A stretch of 64,000 bases of DNA from Thiohalobacter sp. (GTDB lineage: Bacteria; Pseudomonadota; Gammaproteobacteria; Thiohalobacterales; Thiohalobacteraceae). The stretch spans positions 1-64,000 of the forward strand of contig NZ_JALTON010000058.1 of NCBI RefSeq assembly GCF_027000115.1. Direction: 5' to 3'. A program made the position numbers and the translations under genes. Each line of letters opens with the position of its first letter. Position 1 is the first letter of the stretch. Below are positions 59,593-64,000 of this stretch, in pieces. Under the pieces are notes generated by a model. The model searched no databases and was not told the DNA's origin. It saw only the letters and a program-made list of their open reading frames with translations.

Positions 59593-59621
59593 ACTATAGT
59601 GGCTTGGGGCGGATTTGCCAA
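59593..59621 (-). promoter_or_regulatory. Promoter of the leuL-leuA transcript
   Basis: On the minus strand TTGGCA (59621-59616) and TATAGT (59598-59593) are separated by exactly 17 bases; each matches the consensus at five of six positions. The start point is predicted at or within one base of the leader peptide ATG at 59586. Confidence 0.72.
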
Positions 59622-59634
59622 GCGGTGGGGGATG

Positions 59635-59760
59635 ATGGCCACGGGATCCACTGAATCCACGGAAAGGATACTGGTATCGGCAAACCCGGCCCGGGATCAC
59701 GGCGAAGCATGGCTGCGCCGCCGACAGCCCTTCCGTGGATTCAGTGGATCCCGTGGCTAT
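59635..59760. repeat. Inverted pair of GGATCCACTGAATCC repeats
   Basis: A 30-base arm at 59635-59664 (starting ATGGCCACGGGATCCACTGA) and its near-exact complement at 59731-59760 (one mismatch) flank 66 bases. The outer GATAGCCACGG-type sequence links it to the pair at 41568-41782. The element is between the leuL promoter and the beta-barrel gene. Confidence 0.8.
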
Positions 59761-59787
59761 CCCCCCAGCGAACCGGACGCCACACCC

Positions 59788-61077
59788 TCAGAAATCCCGG
59801 ATCAGCGCCAAGTTGATCTGGGTGCGGCGATAGTCGTACAGGTCCAGGTTCGAGGCATTCAGGGTGCGCAGCAGGTCGCCGTTGAGGCGCCACTTGTCGA
59901 AGGCACCACCCGCGAACTGGTGACTGAAACCGACCAGCAGGCGGCGGTCGCGGTCGTCGCGGGACTGGCTCGTGAGCACGGGATCGGTGCCGTCGTAGTC
60001 CAGATCCCGCTGCGAGATGCGGGCATGGAGCTGGCCGCGCGGCCAGGCACGCCACTGGCCGGCGAGATAGTATTCCGGCCCGCTGCTGCCGTAGCCGGCC
60101 ACGTCGGCCTCGAAGTCATGATGGCGGGCCCCGAGCTGCACGGCGACGCGACGGTTGTCGTAGTAGTGCGCCAGCATCACGCCCAGCTGCCGGTAGTCGC
60201 CCTCGCGCCCGCTGTCGGCATCGTCGTCGTAGTCGCGGCGGCCGACGCTGCCGTCGAGGGTGAACTCGCCGTCGCGGAACTGCCAGGTGACCAGCGGGTT
60301 GAGCGAGGTGAAGCGCGCCAGCGGGCTGCCGCCCAGTTCGATGTAGTCGAGCTGCAGGTTGAGCGCGGCGCGCCAGTGGCGCAGCACCACCAGCGCGGGG
60401 CCGGTGCCGAGGCTGGCGACGGTGAGATCGAACTCGGATTCGTGGTTGTAGCCGCGGTGATAGGCGCTGAGCTGGGTCTGCCACAGGAACTCGGCGGCGC
60501 GCTCGCCGATCATGTGCCGGCTGCCGGGATTGAAGGTGTGGCTGAGCGCGGCCTGCAGGAACAGGCCGTTGTCGCTGCGCGCGGTATTGCCGGGCGCCAG
60601 ACGGAAGGCCTCGGTGACGATCTCGGAGCTGGGTCCGACATTGACGTTGTTGTCGTACAGGCCACCGAGGCCCAGTTGCGCGCGCCAGCTATGGCGCACT
60701 GCCAGCCGCTCGGCATCGGCCTTGACCTGGGCCAGAAAGGCGAGGATGGACACCCGCACCTGCGGCGGCGTGGCGGGGTCGTCGAGCACCTGCTGCGCCA
60801 GCGCCTGCGCCTCGGCGTAGTTGAGCGCCCGGTAGTAGGCCACGGCCAGTTCCAGCCGCGCGCGATGCAGGCTGGGGTCGCTGGCCAGTATGGTCTGGAA
60901 GGCCTCGATGGCGCTGCGCAGGCGGTCTTCCTGCAGCGCCGTCATGCCGTCGCGAAACAGCCGTTCCAGTTCGTTGGCATCCCTGTCGGCTGCCCGGGCA
61001 AGGGGCGAAACCAGTACCGCGAGCAGGGCTGCCACGCGCAGCCAGCCTCCTCTCCCTGATGCGTTCATGTTGCCCAC
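59788..61077 (-). CDS. TPR/beta-barrel outer-membrane protein
   Basis: A 429-residue protein with a signal peptide (MNASGRGGWLRVAALLAVLVSPLARA after a short MGN). Residues 35-130 form TPR-like helical repeats (ELERLFRDGMTALQEDRLRSAIE, ARLELAVAYYRALNYAEAQAL). The rest alternates aromatic and polar residues and ends DYRRTQINLALIRDF, a terminal Phe typical of outer-membrane barrels. The organisation resembles the Slam/DUF560 family of surface lipoprotein assembly modulators, but similarity may only be architectural. It diverges from the lapG-like gene, which fits a shared surface role. Confidence 0.75.
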   Translation of the reverse strand: MGNMNASGRGGWLRVAALLAVLVSPLARAADRDANELERLFRDGMTALQEDRLRSAIEAFQTILASDPSLHRARLELAVAYYRALNYAEAQALAQQVLDDPATPPQVRVSILAFLAQVKADAERLAVRHSWRAQLGLGGLYDNNVNVGPSSEIVTEAFRLAPGNTARSDNGLFLQAALSHTFNPGSRHMIGERAAEFLWQTQLSAYHRGYNHESEFDLTVASLGTGPALVVLRHWRAALNLQLDYIELGGSPLARFTSLNPLVTWQFRDGEFTLDGSVGRRDYDDDADSGREGDYRQLGVMLAHYYDNRRVAVQLGARHHDFEADVAGYGSSGPEYYLAGQWRAWPRGQLHARISQRDLDYDGTDPVLTSQSRDDRDRRLLVGFSHQFAGGAFDKWRLNGDLLRTLNASNLDLYDYRRTQINLALIRDF

Positions 61078-61231
61078 TCCGTCGCGTGGCCCCTGTCAGG
61101 GTGCCTTGTTGTTGGTTCGAAACTGGGAATGTTAGCCCCTTGGCACAGGCAGCTCAAACCCCGCTCGGCGGCTGGCGCCCGATCCGGGCGATTGCTAGAC
61201 TTCGCCCGGGAATACAAAAAGATACCAACCC

Positions 61232-61864
61232 ATGCCCCGATTCGCCGTCATTGTCCTGCTGCTCGCCCTGCTGCCCACTGGAGCAGGCGCGCAGGCGGCG
61301 GAACTGTTCGGCTACCGGGAGCTGCGCCAGTCCGACATCAGCCCCTTCACCCAGTGGCTCTCCGTGCTGGAGCGCCACGTCACCGAGGATGTGCCGGAGG
61401 CGGACTGCTCGGAGCGCCGCTTCAACCGCTGCCACCTGCGGCAGTGGCGTGCTTTCCTGGATGGCTTGCGCGGCCGGCCGCTGACCGAACAGCTTCAGGC
61501 GGTCAACGCCTACGCCAACCGCAAGCCCTACGTGCTCGACATCGACAACTACGGCATCCCCGACTACTGGGCGGTGGCGCGCGAATTTCTCTACAACGGC
61601 GGGGACTGCGAAGACTACGCCATTACCAAGCTGTTCTCGCTGCTGTGGCTGGGGGTGGCGCCGGAACGCATGCGGCTGGTGGTGCTGCAGGATACCAACC
61701 TGCGCATCCCGCACGCCGTGCTGGCGGTATTCACCGACGACGGCCGGACGCTGATCCTCGACAACCAGATCCAGGCGGTGGTGGAGGATCGCAGCATCGT
61801 CCACTATGTGCCCGTGTACTCGATCAACCAGCAGGCGTGGTGGATCCACACCCCGCGTTCCTGA
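61232..61864 (+). CDS. lapG: LapG-like transglutaminase-type cysteine protease
   Basis: A periplasmic bacterial transglutaminase-like cysteine protease of 210 residues with a signal peptide (cleavage near AQAA, residue 23). The catalytic triad is visible: Cys in YNGGDCEDYA, His in RIPHAVLAVF and Asp in LILDNQ. In Pseudomonas, LapG cleaves a surface adhesin unless held by LapD when cyclic di-GMP is high. Here no LapD (GGDEF-EAL) and no large adhesin is adjacent. The next gene, 19 bases on, is a membrane HD-GYP protein that may take the LapD role. Confidence 0.9.
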   Translation: MPRFAVIVLLLALLPTGAGAQAAELFGYRELRQSDISPFTQWLSVLERHVTEDVPEADCSERRFNRCHLRQWRAFLDGLRGRPLTEQLQAVNAYANRKPYVLDIDNYGIPDYWAVAREFLYNGGDCEDYAITKLFSLLWLGVAPERMRLVVLQDTNLRIPHAVLAVFTDDGRTLILDNQIQAVVEDRSIVHYVPVYSINQQAWWIHTPRS

Positions 61865-61883
61865 CCCGCAGCAGGTGGCAACC

Positions 61884-63935
61884 GTGAACCGAAACGCCGT
61901 TCGACCCGTCCTGTTCAGCCTGGCCCTGCTGGTCCTGCTGGTGGCACTGGGCATCTGGGGTCTGTTTGCCTACATCCAGCTCGAACAGCGCCGCGACCTG
62001 GCCGACTGGCAGCAGCGGCTGGGCATGCTGGCCGATGATCGCGTCGCCGACATCGAGGCCTGGGTGCAGGCACAGTTTGCACCGCTGGACGAACTGGCGA
62101 ACAACGCTTCCCTGCAGCTCTACGTCTCGCAGCTCGGACTGGCCGGCACGCCCGAGTCCGGCTCGGTGGAACCGGCCCAGCTCGGCTACCTGCGCAACCT
62201 GATCGTCGCCAGCGCCGAGCGCGCGGGCTACCTGGCGCCAATGCCGCAGGTGCCGGCCAACCTGCCGCCGAGCACCCGTACCGGGCTGGCCGTGCTCGAT
62301 GGCCGCGGCAACCTGCGGGTGGCAACGCCCGGCTTTCCCACCCTCGGAGCCCAGGAACAGGCGCTGGTGGAACGGGTACTGGCCGACAACCGGGCCGCCC
62401 TGCAGGCCCTGCCGGTGGCGACCGACGGCAGCCTGCGCGTCGCCTTCGCCGTGCCCGTGCCCGCGGTGCAGGGCCTGGGCACGCCGGACCGTCCGGTGGG
62501 CGTGCTGCTCGGCATCCGCCGCGCCGACACCGAGCTGCTGCCACGCCTGCAACGGAGCAGCCGGCTGGCGAAGGAAACCCGCAGCCTGCTGGTGACGCTG
62601 GAGGACAATCTGGTGGTACTGCTCGGCCCGCTGGCCGACGGCAGCCGGCCCGGCGAACGACGCCTGGCCCTGGACACGCCGGGTGTGGCGGCGACCGAGC
62701 TGATGCGCAAGCCGGGTGGTTTTGGCCTCTACCGCGACCACCATGGCCACGAGGTACTGGCCACCAGCCGGCCGGTGCCCAGCCTGCCGTGGGTGCTGAT
62801 CCAGCAGACCGACGCGGCAGCCGCCCTGCGCGAGTCCCGCGAGCACGCCCGCTTCCTGTTGTCCGTGTTCGGACTGGCGCTGGCGCTGGTCGCCATCGGC
62901 CTGGTGGCGGCCTGGCGGCACGGCAGTTCCATCCGCGCCCAGGCCATGAACGAGGAACTGCGGCGCAAGAGCCAGGCGCTGGAGACCCAGACCCACCTGC
63001 TGCATGCCGTCACCGACAACATCCAGGACTTCATCTGTCTGCTGGACGAGCAGGGCCGGCTGCTGTTCGCCAACCAGGCCCTGGCACGGACACTGGACGT
63101 GAGTCCCCCGGACCTGCGCGGCAAGGACCTGGCCAGCGTGCTGGGCCCGGATACCGCGCGCCGGCTGGAAGACTGGATGCGGTCGCCGCAGGAGGAAGGG
63201 CAGGTCATCGATCTGGACGTCGCCGGCCGCCGCGGCCGCTACCAGTGCGTGGTGCAAGCCCTGCCCGACCAGCCCGACCTGCGTTCAGCGCGGCTGGTGG
63301 TGCTGCATGACGTCACCGAACTGGAAGAGGCGCAACGCAAGCGCGCGCGCCAGCTCACCCAGTTGGTGCAGGCGCTGATGCGCGCCGTGGACAAGTACGA
63401 CCCCTACTCCGCCGACCACTCGGCGCGCACCGCACGCGTGGCCGTGGCCATTGGCAAGGCACTGGAACTGCCGGCGCGCGACCTGCAGACCCTGGAGCTG
63501 GCCGCCAGCCTGGCCAACGTGGGCAAGATCTTCGTGCCCAAGGAGATCCTCACCAAGACCGGACCCCTCACCCCCGAGGAACAGGCCATCTTGCAGCAAC
63601 ACGTGAAGTACTCGCTGGACATCCTGTCCACCATCGAGTTCGACGGGCCGGTGCTGGAAACCATCGCCCAGAAGCAGGAACACCTCGACGGCAGCGGCTA
63701 TCCCAGGGGACTGACCGGGGACCGGATCCTGCTCACCGCGAAGATCCTGGCCGTGGCCAATGCCTTCGTGGCACTGGTCAGCCCGCGTGCCTACCGCGAT
63801 GCCGTGGACGTGGAGACGGCGCTGTCGCGGCTGCTCGAGGAAAGCGGCAGCAAGTACGACCGGCATGTGGTGGCCGCCCTGTTCCATATCGCGGAGAACC
63901 GCCGCGACGAGCTGGACGCGCAGGGGGAAGGCTGA
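61884..63935 (+). CDS. Membrane PAS/HD-GYP protein with lost catalytic residues
   Basis: A 683-residue protein from the GTG at 61884 (VNRNAVRPVLFSLALL), with an AGGTGG site; the upstream frame overlaps lapG. Helix 1 (about 8-28) and helix 2 (about 322-342) bracket a periplasmic sensor domain. Inside the cell a PAS domain (about 370-480) precedes an HD-GYP domain (about 490-665). The HD pair is replaced by Ala544-Asn545 (SLANVGKI) and the double His by Lys597-Gln598 (AQKQEHLDGSGYP), though GYP remains. It is therefore unlikely to cut cyclic di-GMP and may bind it as a receptor controlling the adjacent protease. Confidence 0.88.
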   Translation: MNRNAVRPVLFSLALLVLLVALGIWGLFAYIQLEQRRDLADWQQRLGMLADDRVADIEAWVQAQFAPLDELANNASLQLYVSQLGLAGTPESGSVEPAQLGYLRNLIVASAERAGYLAPMPQVPANLPPSTRTGLAVLDGRGNLRVATPGFPTLGAQEQALVERVLADNRAALQALPVATDGSLRVAFAVPVPAVQGLGTPDRPVGVLLGIRRADTELLPRLQRSSRLAKETRSLLVTLEDNLVVLLGPLADGSRPGERRLALDTPGVAATELMRKPGGFGLYRDHHGHEVLATSRPVPSLPWVLIQQTDAAAALRESREHARFLLSVFGLALALVAIGLVAAWRHGSSIRAQAMNEELRRKSQALETQTHLLHAVTDNIQDFICLLDEQGRLLFANQALARTLDVSPPDLRGKDLASVLGPDTARRLEDWMRSPQEEGQVIDLDVAGRRGRYQCVVQALPDQPDLRSARLVVLHDVTELEEAQRKRARQLTQLVQALMRAVDKYDPYSADHSARTARVAVAIGKALELPARDLQTLELAASLANVGKIFVPKEILTKTGPLTPEEQAILQQHVKYSLDILSTIEFDGPVLETIAQKQEHLDGSGYPRGLTGDRILLTAKILAVANAFVALVSPRAYRDAVDVETALSRLLEESGSKYDRHVVAALFHIAENRRDELDAQGEG

Positions 63936-64000
63936 ACAGGCCGCGACGCCGCCGGCGGCCTATCCTGGATGTCACGCCTCCGGATTGCGCCGCTGACGAC
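63936..64000. other. Window edge, no gene recognised
   Basis: The last 65 bases follow the HD-GYP gene stop. No start codon with a recognisable protein and no hairpin with a T tract is seen. Confidence 0.5.

Overview
The window is a high-GC chromosomal segment of a gammaproteobacterium. Gene order (pcnB-folK-deoxynucleoside kinase-panB-panC-panD, pepA-holC-valS, lptF-lptG) and protein character fit the Chromatiales/Ectothiorhodospiraceae group. A DsrC-family protein and three tandem DUF2173 (roadblock-type) proteins hint at a sulfur-oxidising relative such as Thiohalobacter or Thioalkalivibrio. That assignment is an inference; there is no rRNA here to fix it.

Layout. 160-8745 holds central carbon genes: gnd-zwf-pgi on the minus strand, then glgA and ppc on the plus strand. 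8812-13500 is a minus-strand operon for pantothenate, folate and RNA 3' processing, with tRNA-Glu(CTC) diverging from its head. 13831-14904 has three paralogous small roadblock-type proteins. 15080-22788 has an RDD membrane protein, lptFG, pepA, holC and valS. 23048-31790 is mixed housekeeping: a response-regulator-like HD-GYP protein with a degenerate receiver, hemH, a TudS/YbgA-like protein, a REP-associated tyrosine transposase between two copies of a 150-bp repeat block, an RNA m5C methyltransferase, a TIGR03790 protein and a CsgG-like lipoprotein.

32092-35268 is the most distinctive part. A cold-shock gene is followed by a small chromosomal integron: three AT-rich cassettes with recognisable attC sites, an attI region, and an intI gene behind a promoter overlapped by a LexA-like box. 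The cassette ends obey the rule that each cassette's 5' end is complementary to its own attC R'' box.

36242-50468 is a nitrate assimilation locus. A minus-strand operon encodes nirB, nirD, two molybdopterin oxidoreductases, a fused DmsB-DmsC electron-transfer subunit and a DsrC-like protein. A divergent plus-strand unit encodes a NarK-type transporter and a PP2C-protein kinase fusion. The divergent control region has two sigma-54 promoters facing outwards, with a perfect NtrC site and a second weaker one between them.

50473-63935 holds a PAS-GGDEF-EAL protein, prfC, a VPxPA/PEP-CTERM-type exported protein with a proline-rich partner behind a sigma-54-type promoter, rimI, a family 4 uracil-DNA glycosylase, and leuA with a leucine-rich leader peptide that appears to be translated from a leaderless start. 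It ends with an outer-membrane TPR/beta-barrel protein diverging from a LapG-like protease and a membrane HD-GYP protein whose catalytic residues are lost.

Two families of short intergenic inverted repeats are scattered through the window: GATGGGCA-type elements in six clusters or half-clusters, and GATAGCCACGG-type inverted pairs at two loci. Most signalling proteins here concern cyclic di-GMP, and several carry degenerate receiver or catalytic sites.
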